Part shown: positions 16,527 to 26,353 of the stretch, in pieces
How positions within the stretch are numbered: the stretch's first letter is position 1
Layout: each line of letters opens with the position of its first letter
NCBI GenBank assembly: GCA_963696655.1
Contig: CAVOLB010000025.1
Span: forward strand, 1-61,478
Source of the DNA: Hypericibacter sp963696655
Lineage (GTDB): Bacteria > Pseudomonadota > Alphaproteobacteria > Dongiales > Dongiaceae
Direction of reading: 5' to 3'
Length of the DNA: 61,478 nt
Position numbers and translations under genes: made by a program
Notes under the pieces: generated by a model
Told to the model about the DNA's origin: nothing
The model's input: only the letters and a program-made list of their open reading frames with translations
The model's database searches: none

Positions 16527-17741
16527 TTATGGCGCAGCGGCGCCGATCGCGTCGAACAAAGCGAAGCTCTCCTTCGCCAGGCGGTTATCCCAGAATCGCG
16601 GCCAGACGCTGGTCATGACGATCACCAGTTGCTTGGCGGGATTCACATAGATGAACTGGCCATTGATGCCCTCGGCGGTAAAGGCGCGGTCGGGGCCCTG
16701 CAGGACCCACCACTGATATTGATAGCCGAGCGAACTGCCGGGATAGAGCGCCCCGAACGCCACCTGGCTTCGATCCGGCTGCGTCGCCTCGGCAACCCAG
16801 CTCGCCGGCAGGAGCGGTTTTCCGTTCCAGGCGCCGCCCTGGAGCATGAACTGGCCGAAGCGCGCATAGTCGCGCAGCCGCGCATTGAGACAGCAGAAGG
16901 GAGCTTCGAGCGCCCTGTCGCTGCGATCCTCGAGGAGCCAGGTGGCATCGCCCTCCATGCCGAGCGGGCCCCAGACCTTCTCCGCGAGATCGGTCGCGAG
17001 ATTCTTCCCCGTGACCCGCTCGACCAGCATGCCCAGCACGACGGTATCGAGGCCTTTGTAGTTGAATTTCGTATAGGGCTCGAGGGCGCGCCTCGACTTG
17101 ACGGCGAAGTCGCTCAGGCTTCGCTTGTTGTATTGCAGCACCGCATTCCACATGATCAGCGCGTCGGATGCGCTGTCGTCATAGTCCTCGTTGAACGCGA
17201 CGCCGGACGACATCTGGAGGATCGCCTTGATCGGCACGCCGTCGTAACCGCTGCCTCTGAGCTCCGGCAGATAGTCGGTGACGGGATCCTCGACATTCTT
17301 GATCAACCCGTCGCCGATCGCGAAGCCCACCAGCGTTGAAACGAAGGATTTCGCCATCGACCAGGACGCGAAGCGCGAGGTCGCATCGGCCCCATGCCAG
17401 TAGCGCTCGAGCACGACCTTGCCGTCCTTCAGCGCGATCAGCCCGGTGGTGCGGGCCCGCGCGACGTAGTCCTCGAGATTCATGGCCACGCCGCCCACCG
17501 GAAAGCTCTCGATGGTCAGAGGCTCGCCCGCCGGTAGTTCGGAAACCGGCCCGGCACGCGGCACGCGCCGCGAGGCGTAGATGTCGCCCATATGGCGATA
17601 GGAGCCGACGAGATAGGGATCGGCCCACATGCTGCCCTTGTCGCCGACCGGAAACTCCTCGGCGTGCGCAGGCAAGCCGGCGCCGATCAGCAGCCCTGTC
17701 AGCGCCAGGCCCCAGATCGCCGCGCGTTTCATTCTGCTCAT
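16527..17741 (-). CDS. Serine hydrolase, beta-lactamase/6-aminohexanoate-dimer hydrolase type
   Basis: 404 residues with a signal peptide (MSRMKRAAIWGLALTGLLIG, cleavage near AHA). The SxxK catalytic motif is SMAK in RFASWSMAKSFVSTLVG, and the second motif tyrosine is in KFNYKGLDTVVLG, where YxN is replaced by YKG as in many esterase-like members. The C-terminal WPRFWDN region is typical of this family rather than true AmpC. Such enzymes hydrolyse esters, amides or nylon oligomers; antibiotic resistance is not implied. It is exported and divergent from lgt. Confidence 0.88.
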   Translation of the reverse strand: MSRMKRAAIWGLALTGLLIGAGLPAHAEEFPVGDKGSMWADPYLVGSYRHMGDIYASRRVPRAGPVSELPAGEPLTIESFPVGGVAMNLEDYVARARTTGLIALKDGKVVLERYWHGADATSRFASWSMAKSFVSTLVGFAIGDGLIKNVEDPVTDYLPELRGSGYDGVPIKAILQMSSGVAFNEDYDDSASDALIMWNAVLQYNKRSLSDFAVKSRRALEPYTKFNYKGLDTVVLGMLVERVTGKNLATDLAEKVWGPLGMEGDATWLLEDRSDRALEAPFCCLNARLRDYARFGQFMLQGGAWNGKPLLPASWVAEATQPDRSQVAFGALYPGSSLGYQYQWWVLQGPDRAFTAEGINGQFIYVNPAKQLVIVMTSVWPRFWDNRLAKESFALFDAIGAAAP

Positions 17742-17897
17742 GAGCCTGCACCTTCCGGAAATCGCCGCCCTCTGCGGCGCCCGCGATTGTGGCGGCGAAA
17801 GGGGATCGGCGCCAAGGGCGAAACCGGGGGACGCTTGCCGCGACCGCAGGCCAGCACCTATAACTTGCGCGGACCCATAACGGCGTCAGGCCATTCC

Positions 17898-18695
17898 ATG
17901 CTGTTCGCGACTGTCTATCCTCATCTGGATCCGGTCCTGCTGCAGATCGGGCCCTTCGCGATCCGCTGGTACGCGCTCGCTTACGTGCTGGGGTTGCTCG
18001 CCGGCTGGCGCTATTGCGTCTGGCTCGGCAGCCTGCCGCCGATGCCGCTGGGTCGCGGCCTGTTCGACGATTTCCTGGTCTGGGCCGTGCTCGGCGTCAT
18101 CCTCGGCGGACGCGTCGGCTATGTCCTCTTCTATAACGGCCCGGAATATCTCGCCGAGCCACTCAAGATCTTCATGGTCTGGCAGGGCGGCATGTCGTTC
18201 CATGGCGGTCTCATCGGCGTGATCCTGGCGATGATTCTGTTCGCCCGCAGCCGCGGCCTGCCCTTCTTCGCCCTCGCCGACGTGCTCGCCTGCGCGACGC
18301 CGATCGGTCTCTTCTTCGGCCGGCTCGCCAACTACAACAATGGCGAGCTGTTCGGCCGCGTCACCGACGTGCCCTGGGCCCTGGTGTTCGATCGCGGCGG
18401 ACCGGAGCCGCGCCATCCGAGTCAACTCTATGAAGCGGCGCTTGAGGGCATCGTCCTGTTCCTCATCCTGCTGTTCCTCGCCCGCTTCACGCCGGCGCGC
18501 GGCAAGCTGGGCCTGCTCTCCGGCGTCTTCCTCACCGGCTATGGGCTGTCGCGCTTCCTGGTCGAGTTCTTCCGCGAGCCCGATCCGCAGCTGGGATTTC
18601 TCGCCATGGGCACCACCATGGGTCAGCTGCTGTCCTTGCCGATGATCGTCATGGGGCTGATCTTCATCTGGCGGGCCAAGCCGGCGCCGCAATGA
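17898..18695 (+). CDS. lgt: Prolipoprotein diacylglyceryl transferase
   Basis: 265 residues starting at ATG 17898, which gives the standard N-terminus MLFATVYPHLDPVLLQIGP. The family is an inner-membrane enzyme that moves diacylglycerol from phosphatidylglycerol to the lipobox cysteine. The Lgt signature GRLANYNNGELFGR is exact, and the HGG motif occurs in GGMSFHGGLIGV. About seven hydrophobic segments are spread along the chain. It heads a plus-strand run with the MidA methyltransferase and pgeF, probably one operon (gaps of 34 and 26 bp). Confidence 0.96.
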   Translation: MLFATVYPHLDPVLLQIGPFAIRWYALAYVLGLLAGWRYCVWLGSLPPMPLGRGLFDDFLVWAVLGVILGGRVGYVLFYNGPEYLAEPLKIFMVWQGGMSFHGGLIGVILAMILFARSRGLPFFALADVLACATPIGLFFGRLANYNNGELFGRVTDVPWALVFDRGGPEPRHPSQLYEAALEGIVLFLILLFLARFTPARGKLGLLSGVFLTGYGLSRFLVEFFREPDPQLGFLAMGTTMGQLLSLPMIVMGLIFIWRAKPAPQ

Positions 18696-18729
18696 GGCAC
18701 GCGTTCCGGAACGCGACCGGACAGAGGCG

Positions 18730-19836
18730 ATGACACCGCTCGAGACCCATCTCCGCCGCCGCCTCCGCCTGACCGGACCGATGACGGTCGCCGCCTTCAT
18801 GCAGGAGGCGCTGCTTCATCCCGAGCATGGCTATTACCGTCGCCAGCCGGCGCTGGGGGCCGCGGGCGATTTCGTGACCGCCCCCGAAATCAGCCAGATG
18901 TTCGGCGAGCTCCTCGGATTGTGGTGTCTCGACTATTGGGAGCGCATGGGCGCGCCCGATCCTGTCCTGCTGGTGGAGCTGGGGCCCGGCCGCGGCACGC
19001 TCATCGCCGACGCGCTGCGCGCGACGCGGCTGCGGCCCGCCTTTCACAAGGCGCTGCGGCTGCACCTCGTCGAGGCGAGCCCGATCCTGCGCCAGCGCCA
19101 GGCCGAAGCCCTGAAGCCCTTCGCCGGACAGATCGCCCCGCCGCAATGGCATGAGACGCTGGCGGATCTGCCCGAGGCGCCGCTGCTGCTTCTCGCCAAC
19201 GAATTCTTCGACGCGCTGCCGGTGCATCAGTTCGAGCGCGCCGCCGAGGGTTGGCGCGAGCGCGCCGTGATCGAGCCGGCGGTCGACGCCGACCTGGCCT
19301 GGACATTGATCCCGGCGGGGCCGCAGATCGGGCTGCTGGACGACAAGACCCGCCGGGCGCCGGTCGGGACGCTGGCCGAGATCTCGCCGCAGGGCCTCGC
19401 CGTCGCCGGCGAGATCGGCCGGCGGCTGGCGCAGCAGGGCGGTGCGGCGCTGCTGGTCGATTACGGCTATGGCGAGGGACAGGGCTGGAGCCTGCAGGCG
19501 GTCCAGGGCCATCGCCGCATCGACGATCTCCTGCTCGAGCCGGGCCTGGTCGATCTCAGCGCACATGTGGATTTTGCCGGCCTCGGCCGCGCCGCCCGCG
19601 AACGCGGCGCCCGGACGCATGGCCCCATGACCCAGGGCGCCTTCCTGGAGGCGCTCGGCATTCGGCTCCGGGCCCAGCGCCTGACCCGCGATGCGGACGC
19701 CGCCGCCCGCGCCGGCGTCGAGCGCGCCCTCGCGCGCTTGCTCGATCCGCGGGAAATGGGCACCTTGTTCCAGGCGCTGGCCCTGACGGCGCCCCAGGGC
19801 CCCGCGCCCGCCGGGTTCCCGGCGACCGCCGACTGA
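18730..19836 (+). CDS. SAM-dependent methyltransferase, MidA/NDUFAF7 family
   Basis: 368 residues. The Methyltransf_28 (DUF185) pattern is clear: HPEHGYYRRQPALGAAGDFVTAPEISQMFGELLGLW at the start, the SAM-binding VLLVELGPGRGTL, and LLLANEFFDALPVHQF. The mitochondrial relative NDUFAF7 dimethylates an arginine of a complex I subunit, so a role in NADH dehydrogenase assembly is plausible for the bacterial protein but is inference. No signal peptide; cytoplasmic. Placed between lgt and pgeF, an order conserved in many Rhodospirillales and Rhizobiales. Confidence 0.92.
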   Translation: MTPLETHLRRRLRLTGPMTVAAFMQEALLHPEHGYYRRQPALGAAGDFVTAPEISQMFGELLGLWCLDYWERMGAPDPVLLVELGPGRGTLIADALRATRLRPAFHKALRLHLVEASPILRQRQAEALKPFAGQIAPPQWHETLADLPEAPLLLLANEFFDALPVHQFERAAEGWRERAVIEPAVDADLAWTLIPAGPQIGLLDDKTRRAPVGTLAEISPQGLAVAGEIGRRLAQQGGAALLVDYGYGEGQGWSLQAVQGHRRIDDLLLEPGLVDLSAHVDFAGLGRAARERGARTHGPMTQGAFLEALGIRLRAQRLTRDADAAARAGVERALARLLDPREMGTLFQALALTAPQGPAPAGFPATAD

Positions 19837-19862
19837 TTCTCACGAGGCTTGAAACGCTCGCC

Positions 19863-20630
19863 ATGATCACGCTGGGTCGCCTCAACGATCTCGACGGTGT
19901 GCGCCACGGCTTCATGACGCGGCTGGGCGGCGTCAGCGAGGGTCTCTATGCCTCGCTCAATTGCGGCTATGGCTCGGGCGACGATCCCGAGCGCGTCACC
20001 GAGAACCGCAACCGCGCCTTGTCGCAGGCCGAGCTGCAGGGGGTCCCGCTCGTCACCTGCTATCAGGTTCACAGCGCCAAGGCGGTCCATGTCACCACCG
20101 CCTGGAAGCGCGAAGACGCGCCGCAGGTCGACGCGATGGTGACCGACCGGCCGGGCCTCGCGCTGGGCATCCTCACCGCCGACTGCGCCCCGGTGCTGAT
20201 GGCCGATCCGCAGGCGCGCATCGTGGGTGCCGCCCATGCCGGCTGGCGGGGCGCCATCGGCGGCGTGACGGAGGCGACGCTGGACCTCATGGTCACGCTC
20301 GGCGCCCGGGTCGACCGTATCGTCGCCGGCATCGGCCCCTGCATCGCGCAGCGCTCCTACGAGGTCGGGCCGGAATTTCCCGCACCCTTCCTGGCGCAGA
20401 ATCCGCGGAACGAAGACTATTTCGCGCCCTCGCGCCGCGCCGGCCACCATCTCTTCGACCTGCCGGGCTATGTCGCCTCGCGGCTGGGCGCCGCGGGCGT
20501 CAAGCGGGTGACCCTCGCCTATTGCGACACCTGTGCCGAGGCCGATCGCTTCTTCAGCTATCGCCGCACCACGCTCGAAGGCCAGAAGGATTACGGCCGG
20601 CTGCTCTCGCTGATCTGCCTGGAGCCCTGA
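19863..20630 (+). CDS. pgeF: Peptidoglycan editing factor / YfiH-type laccase-domain protein
   Basis: 255 residues. The three metal or nucleophile residues of the family are in place: His70 in CYQVHSAK, Cys108 in LTADCAPVL and His125 in AAHAGWRG. N-terminal HGFMTRLGGVSEGLYASLNCG and C-terminal CDTCAEADRFFSYRRTTLEGQ are also typical. PgeF in E. coli corrects misincorporated L-Ser in peptidoglycan precursors; relatives are purine nucleosidases (FAMIN) or multicopper-type oxidases. Co-directional with lgt, another envelope enzyme, and 26 bp after the methyltransferase. Confidence 0.92.
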   Translation: MITLGRLNDLDGVRHGFMTRLGGVSEGLYASLNCGYGSGDDPERVTENRNRALSQAELQGVPLVTCYQVHSAKAVHVTTAWKREDAPQVDAMVTDRPGLALGILTADCAPVLMADPQARIVGAAHAGWRGAIGGVTEATLDLMVTLGARVDRIVAGIGPCIAQRSYEVGPEFPAPFLAQNPRNEDYFAPSRRAGHHLFDLPGYVASRLGAAGVKRVTLAYCDTCAEADRFFSYRRTTLEGQKDYGRLLSLICLEP

Positions 20631-20685
20631 GCCGGGCACCTTCGCGTCGGTCGCATTCCCTTCTTTTCGAATCCGAGGAAGCAAC

Positions 20686-21837
20686 ATGGCACTTCATTTT
20701 ACGACCGAGGAACTGGCCGGCCGGCGTGCCCGGGCGGTCGCGATGCTGCAGGCGCGCGGCCTCGACGGGCTGCTGATCTTCCGCCAGGAGAGCATGTTCT
20801 ATCTGACCGGCTACGACACCTTCGGCTATGTCTTCTTCCAGTGCCTCTATCTCGGCGCCGATGGCCGGTTCTTCCTGCTGACCCGCGCGCCCGATCTGCG
20901 CCAGGCCCAGCACACCTCGGTGATCGAGGATATCCGCATCTGGGTCGACGGCCCCGAGGCGGCACCCTCGCTCGAGCTCAAGGCGATGCTGGCCGAGCTC
21001 CATCTCCACAACAAGCGCCTCGGCGTCGAATATGAGGCCTATGGGCTGACGGGCCGCAACGCGCTGCGCCTCAACGCGGCGCTCGAGGATTTCTGCAAGC
21101 TCGAGGACGCCTCCGACCTGGTCAGCCGGTTGCGGCTGGTGAAGAGCCCGGCCGAGATCGTCTATGTGCGCCAGGCGGCCGAGCTCGCCGACCGGGCGCT
21201 CGAGGAAGCCCATCGCACCGCCGGCCCCGGCGCCTTCGAGGGCGACATCCTGGCGGCGATGCAGGGCGTCATCCTGCGCGGCGGTGGCGACGACCCGGCC
21301 AACGAGTTCATCATCGGCTCGGGGCGCGACGCGCTGCTCTGTCGCTATTTCACCGGGCGGCGGAAGCTCGACCCCAAGGACCAGCTCACGCTCGAATTCG
21401 CCGGCGTCTATCGCCACTACCATGCCTGCCTGATGCGCACGATCCCGATCGGCGAGCCGCTGCCGGGACAGATCGAGATGCACAAGGTCGCGGTCGAGGC
21501 GCTCGAGGCCTGCAAGGCGGCGCTCAAGCCCGGCCGGCCGATCGGCGAGGTGTTCGACGCCTATGCGCGGGTCTGCGACGCCCATGGCCATCGCGAGAAC
21601 CGGATGAACGCGACCGGCTACAGCCTCGGCACCACCTTCGCGCCCAACTGGATGGACTGGCCGATGTTCTATCACGGCAATCCCGAACCCGCCGTCCCCG
21701 GCCAGGTCTTCTTCATCCACATCATCATCTTCGACAGCGCCAAGGGCGTCGCCATGACCAACGGCCAGACGGTGCTGGTCACCGAGCAGGGCTGCGTGGC
21801 GCTGTCGCGGATGCCGGTGGATCTGGTGGTGAAGTGA
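20686..21837 (+). CDS. M24-fold (Xaa-Pro peptidase/creatinase-like) hydrolase, non-canonical metal site
   Basis: 383 residues. An N-terminal creatinase domain (about 1-150) is followed by a pita-bread domain. The usual metal ligands are altered: where active aminopeptidases have two aspartates, this protein has Glu and His in LTLEFAGVYRHYHACLMRT, and the GHGIG histidine is Tyr in NATGYSLG. The GYSLG form resembles ectoine hydrolase (DoeA/EutD) and creatinase-like members that work without two metals. So peptidase activity is doubtful, and hydrolysis of a small amide or cyclic amidine is more likely. Substrate unknown. Follows pgeF by 55 bp, with an AGGAAG ribosome-binding site. Confidence 0.85.
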   Translation: MALHFTTEELAGRRARAVAMLQARGLDGLLIFRQESMFYLTGYDTFGYVFFQCLYLGADGRFFLLTRAPDLRQAQHTSVIEDIRIWVDGPEAAPSLELKAMLAELHLHNKRLGVEYEAYGLTGRNALRLNAALEDFCKLEDASDLVSRLRLVKSPAEIVYVRQAAELADRALEEAHRTAGPGAFEGDILAAMQGVILRGGGDDPANEFIIGSGRDALLCRYFTGRRKLDPKDQLTLEFAGVYRHYHACLMRTIPIGEPLPGQIEMHKVAVEALEACKAALKPGRPIGEVFDAYARVCDAHGHRENRMNATGYSLGTTFAPNWMDWPMFYHGNPEPAVPGQVFFIHIIIFDSAKGVAMTNGQTVLVTEQGCVALSRMPVDLVVK

Positions 21838-21860
21838 CGGGCTGCAGCGAGTTCGCTGCC

Positions 21861-21974
21861 CCACCCCCTCCCCAACCCTCCCCCATCAAGGGGGAGGGGA
21901 TTAGAAGAGCGCCGCTGCTTCTGAAGCATCATCCCCTCCCCCCTTGTGGGGGAGGGTTAGGGAGGGGGGTGCCA
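21861..21974. repeat. Paired GC-rich palindromic intergenic element
   Basis: First arm: a C-tract, CAACCCTCCCCCATCAAGG, then GGGAGGGGA. Second arm: CCCCTCCCCCCTTGTGGGGG, then AGGGTTAGGGAGGGGGG. The 33-bp spacer is itself self-complementary around AGAAGAGCGCCGCTGCTTCT. It lies within the 396-bp gap between the M24-type gene and prs; the rest of that gap holds only an A/T-rich segment near 22080. Confidence 0.75.
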
Positions 21975-22080
21975 CCGCTCGGTATCGGTCGAGCTGATCC
22001 GCCTTGACGGACCATTGGCGGATCGGCCAGGAATTGCCATGCCCTACCTTCTGATGCTCACCGGATTCGCGCTTATCACT

Positions 22081-22107
22081 TTGATATTATTAATGTTTCT
22101 GTGAATT
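22081..22107 (+). promoter_or_regulatory. A/T-rich probable promoter region of prs
   Basis: TTGATA at 22081 could be a -35 element, with TGAATT 15 bp further on as a weak -10. This is the only strongly A/T-rich tract in the prs leader and lies about 130 nt upstream of the start codon. The spacing is short, so the exact hexamers are uncertain. Confidence 0.3.
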
Positions 22108-22233
22108 TGTCGCAGCCGGCCAATTTCGTTTACAGCCCTATGACGGATTGATACTCTCCGGCCGCCTTCGCGGGGGGCAGGGTGCGGGTTCTGCCCTTGT
22201 TCGGGCGCCCGCGGGCGCATTCGGGTGTAAGCA

Positions 22234-23166
<933 letters not shown>

Positions 23167-23281
23167 ATCGGGGTTCGATTGAATTTTACGGCGTCCGAGG
23201 GTCAGGTGACCCGAGGACGATGGAGGCCCGGCGACACCCCTGGAGGTCGACGGGATTGGTCAGGAAAAAGGAGTTATACCC

Positions 23282-24088
23282 ATGACCGACATACATACCC
23301 TTCGCGTTGAAGCGAGGGAGCGGGCTGGAAAGGGGGCCGCCCGCGCCACCCGGCGTGATGGCCGGGTGCCTGCCGTGATCTACGGCAACAAGGAAACCCC
23401 GCAGCTGGTGAGCATTGCCCCGCTCGACCTGTCGCGCGAGCTGCAGAAGAAGGCGTTCTACGCGACGCTGTTCGATCTGGAGCTCGACGCGAAGAAGATC
23501 CGCGTGCTGCCGCGCGACGTGCAGTTCGATCCCGTGACGGACCGCCCGCTCCACGCGGACTTCCTGCGAGTCGGCGTCGGCACCAAGGTGCGCGTTCAGA
23601 TTCCGGTGAAGTTCAAGAACGAGACCACCGCACCGGGCATCAAGCGCGGCGGCGTGCTGAACATCGTCCGGCACGAGATCGAGTTCATCTGCGACGCGGA
23701 CAACATCCCGCCCTTCATCGAGGTCGACATGGACGGTCTCGACATCGGCGATTCCGTGCATATCAGCATGGTGAAGCTGCCCGCGGGCATCCGTCCGACC
23801 ATCGCCGAGCGCGACTTCACGGTCGCTTCGATCGCGGCGCCGACGGCGCAGAAGATCGAGGCCCAGGAAGCCGCGGCGGCGGCGGCGGCGGCGGCGGCGG
23901 CTCCGGTCGTGGCCGAAGGTGCGGCTCCGGCGGCAGGTGCCGGCGCGGGTGCGGCTCCGGGTACGGCCGGTGCCGCGGCGGGCGCCAAGCCCGCAGCGGG
24001 CGCGGCTCCGGCGGCCGGTGCGAAGCCGGCGGCAGGCGCCAAACCGGCGGCGGGCGCGAAGCCCGCTGGCGGCGACAAGAAGAAGTAA
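23282..24088 (+). CDS. rplY: 50S ribosomal protein L25 / general stress protein Ctc
   Basis: 268 residues, with AAAAAGGAG just upstream. The L25 domain occupies about 1-95 (DIHTLRVEARERAGKGAARATRRDGRVPAVIYG) and the TL5/CTC beta-barrel domain about 96-190. It binds 5S rRNA in the large subunit. The remaining 75 or so residues are a low-complexity Ala/Pro/Gly/Lys tail built of PAAGAK-like repeats and ending GGDKKK. The tail includes an uninterrupted run of GCG codons at 23873-23900 prone to slippage, so its length may vary between strains. The tail is longer than in most relatives. Confidence 0.95.
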   Translation: MTDIHTLRVEARERAGKGAARATRRDGRVPAVIYGNKETPQLVSIAPLDLSRELQKKAFYATLFDLELDAKKIRVLPRDVQFDPVTDRPLHADFLRVGVGTKVRVQIPVKFKNETTAPGIKRGGVLNIVRHEIEFICDADNIPPFIEVDMDGLDIGDSVHISMVKLPAGIRPTIAERDFTVASIAAPTAQKIEAQEAAAAAAAAAAAPVVAEGAAPAAGAGAGAAPGTAGAAAGAKPAAGAAPAAGAKPAAGAKPAAGAKPAGGDKKK

Positions 24089-24115
24089 GACCCAAGGTCC
24101 GGAGTTCCCTGCCCG

Positions 24116-24778
24116 ATGCGATTGCTGGTCGGGCTCGGCAATCCGGGCCCCTCTTACGCCGCGAACCGGCACAATATCGGCTTCATGGCGGTGGCTGCGA
24201 TCAGCCACCGCCATGGCTTCTCTGCGCCGAAGAGCCGGTTCGAGGGATCCTTCCAGGAAGGCGAGATCGCGGGCGAGCGGGTGCTGGCCTTGCGTCCCCT
24301 CACCTACATGAACGATTCCGGCCGCTCGGTCGCGGCGGCCTCCGGCTTCTTCAAGATCGATCCGGCGGACATCCTCGTCTTCCATGACGAGATCGAGCTG
24401 GTGTTCGGCAAGATCCGGGTGAAACGCGGCGGCGGTGCTGCCGGCCATAACGGCCTGCGGTCGATCGACGGCGCGATCGGACCGGACTATTGGCGGGTGC
24501 GCATGGGCGTGGACCATCCCGGCCATCCCGATCTCGTGCGCCGCCATGTTCTGTCGGATTTCTCGGCCGAGGAACGGCCGGTGGTGGAGAAGTTCTGCTT
24601 TGCCGTCGCCGACGCCATGCCGCTGTTGCTTCGCGATCTGGCGAAGGGCGAACCGAACAATTTCCTGAACAAGGTGAACGTCACGCTGAACCCGCCGGTC
24701 CGCCGCCCGCCGAAAGAGAAGAAGGCGAAGGACGGGGAAGCGGAGAAGGACGGGAGCGGCGAAGACAAGGCGTCATGA
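24116..24778 (+). CDS. pth: Peptidyl-tRNA hydrolase
   Basis: 220 residues. Family landmarks: MRLLVGLGNPGPSYAANRHNIGF with catalytic His, RPLTYMNDSGRSVAAA, VFHDEIELVFGKIRVKRGGG and AGHNGLRSIDGAIGPDYWRVRMG. It releases peptides from prematurely dropped peptidyl-tRNA. Compared with E. coli Pth it has an extra charged C-terminal tail of about 25 residues (KEKKAKDGEAEKDGSGEDK). The start is 27 bp after rplY, so both are in one operon with prs upstream. Confidence 0.96.
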   Translation: MRLLVGLGNPGPSYAANRHNIGFMAVAAISHRHGFSAPKSRFEGSFQEGEIAGERVLALRPLTYMNDSGRSVAAASGFFKIDPADILVFHDEIELVFGKIRVKRGGGAAGHNGLRSIDGAIGPDYWRVRMGVDHPGHPDLVRRHVLSDFSAEERPVVEKFCFAVADAMPLLLRDLAKGEPNNFLNKVNVTLNPPVRRPPKEKKAKDGEAEKDGSGEDKAS

Positions 24779-24791
24779 TCGAGTTTTACGA

Positions 24792-24936
24792 TCCCCTCCC
24801 CCTACCCCCTCCCACAAGGGGAGGGGGCGTGGAAATGTCGATAGGCCTCTCTTGCTTGCGGGCTTCTCTCAGGGAAGCGAGAACCAGAAATAATCTCGCC
24901 CCCTCCCCCTGCGGGAGGGGGTAGGGGGAGGGGTGA
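24792..24936. repeat. Paired GC-rich palindromic intergenic element
   Basis: Opens with CCCCTCCCCCTACCCCCTCC and closes with GAGGGGGTAGGGGGAGGGG, which is close to its reverse complement; each end also has its own small hairpin. The 67-bp spacer contains CTCTCTTGCTTGCGGGCTTC, then TCTCAGGGAAGCGAGA, which can pair partly with itself. Fills most of the pth-ychF gap. Confidence 0.78.
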
Positions 24937-24978
24937 TACCGCTCCCTGTCACCAATCGAACCAACGGATCCAAGTTCC

Positions 24979-26073
24979 ATGGGCTTTACCTGCGGCATCG
25001 TCGGCCTGCCCAATGTCGGCAAATCGACGCTCTTCAACGCGCTGACCGCGACCCAGGCCGCGGAAGCCGCGAACTATCCCTTCTGCACGATCGAGCCCAA
25101 TGTCGGCCGCGTGTCGGTGCCCGACCCGCGCCTCGAGGTGCTGGCGAAGATCGCGGGCTCGGGCAAGATCATCCCGACCCAGCTCGAGTTCGTCGACATC
25201 GCCGGCCTGGTGAAGGGGGCGAGCAAGGGCGAAGGGCTGGGCAACCAGTTCCTCGGCAATATCCGCCAGGTCGATGCCATCGTACATGTGCTGCGCTGCT
25301 TCGAGGGCGAGGTGACGCATGTCGAGGGCTCGGTCGACCCGATCCGCGATGCCGAGATCGTCGAGACCGAGCTGATGCTGGCCGACCTGGAAAGCCTGGA
25401 AAAGCGCTACGACAGCGCAGTCAAGAAGGCGAAGGGCGGCGACAAGGAGGCCAAGGCGCTGGTCGATGCGGCCGAGCCTGCCCTCGTGGCCTTGCGCGCC
25501 GGCAAGCCCGCCCGCACCGCCAAGATCGCGAAGGAGCATGAGCCCGCCTTCCGCCTACTCCAGCTCCTGACCTCGAAGCCGGTGCTCTATGTCTGCAATG
25601 TCGAGGAAACCGCGGCGGCCGACGGCAACGCCCTCTCCGCGAAGGTCGCCGCGATGGCCAAGGCCGAAGGTGCGGAGATGGTGGTGATCTCGGCCGCGAT
25701 CGAGGCCGAGGTGGCGCAGCTCGATCCGGCGGAGAAGCAGGAGTTCCTGGCGAGCCTCGGCCTGACGGAGCCCGGCCTCGCCCGCGTCATCCGCGCCGGC
25801 TACAAGCTCCTCAACCTCATCACCTTCTTCACGGTGGGGCCCAAGGAAGCCCGCGCCTGGACGGTCCATCGCGGCGCCAAGGCGCCCGAGGCCGCCGGCG
25901 TGATCCACACCGATTTCGAGCGCGGCTTCATCCGCGGCGAGACCATCGCCTATGACGACTATGTCGCCTGCAACGGCGAGCAGGGTGCCAAGGAAAAAGG
26001 CCTGATGCGCGCGGAAGGCAAGGATTATGTCGTCGAGGACGGCGACATCTTCCACTTCCGGTTCAATGTGTGA
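24979..26073 (+). CDS. ychF: Redox-regulated ATPase YchF (Obg-related)
   Basis: 364 residues, the usual length. The P-loop is GLPNVGKSTLFNALT, the switch II region is DIAGLVKGASKGEGLGNQFL and the specificity motif is NVEE, which replaces NKxD and favours ATP over GTP. The C-terminal TGS domain ends in the conserved RAEGKDYVVEDGDIFHFRFNV. It binds ribosomes and affects stress responses. The gene follows pth across a palindromic repeat element. Confidence 0.96.
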   Translation: MGFTCGIVGLPNVGKSTLFNALTATQAAEAANYPFCTIEPNVGRVSVPDPRLEVLAKIAGSGKIIPTQLEFVDIAGLVKGASKGEGLGNQFLGNIRQVDAIVHVLRCFEGEVTHVEGSVDPIRDAEIVETELMLADLESLEKRYDSAVKKAKGGDKEAKALVDAAEPALVALRAGKPARTAKIAKEHEPAFRLLQLLTSKPVLYVCNVEETAAADGNALSAKVAAMAKAEGAEMVVISAAIEAEVAQLDPAEKQEFLASLGLTEPGLARVIRAGYKLLNLITFFTVGPKEARAWTVHRGAKAPEAAGVIHTDFERGFIRGETIAYDDYVACNGEQGAKEKGLMRAEGKDYVVEDGDIFHFRFNV

Positions 26074-26100
26074 GGCGCTGTCGGGCCCGATGGTACGGGC

Positions 26101-26229
26101 TCATTTCGTCGGCCGGATATATCCCAACGCGGCTTCCTGATAACCCAGCGCATTCTCCCGAAACACCCCATCGAGATGCCGCAGCAACCCCGCGATTTTC
26201 GGAATCAGCGGCACGATGACGAAAGTCAC
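26101..26229 (-). pseudogene. Short minus-strand frame, possible remnant of a gene end
   Basis: From a GTG at 26229 a 42-residue frame reads MTFVIVPLIPKIAGLLRHLD, then continues GVFRENALGYQEAALGYIRPTK before TGA. Its composition (aliphatic and helical, with a sensible basic ending) looks more like real protein than the surrounding frames. An in-frame stop lies just upstream, so if it was once longer it has been cut. I do not recognise the family. The rest of the 280-bp gap up to 26353 shows nothing further. Confidence 0.3.
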
Positions 26230-26353
26230 GCCGGAAGCTCAGTGGATTTACCGGTAGAAACCGGTGGCTTCCACGTTGCGTCGGTGGAGAGCGATCGCCC
26301 TCGAGCCGGATGAATGGCACCGGCATCCAGGTTCCTTCCAAAGAGAAAAAGCG

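Noticed and set aside
16527..17741. Antibiotic-resistance beta-lactamase
   Set aside because: The SMAK motif fits the fold, but the YxN and KTG pattern of true class C enzymes is not intact; the esterase/nylon-oligomer hydrolase type fits better.
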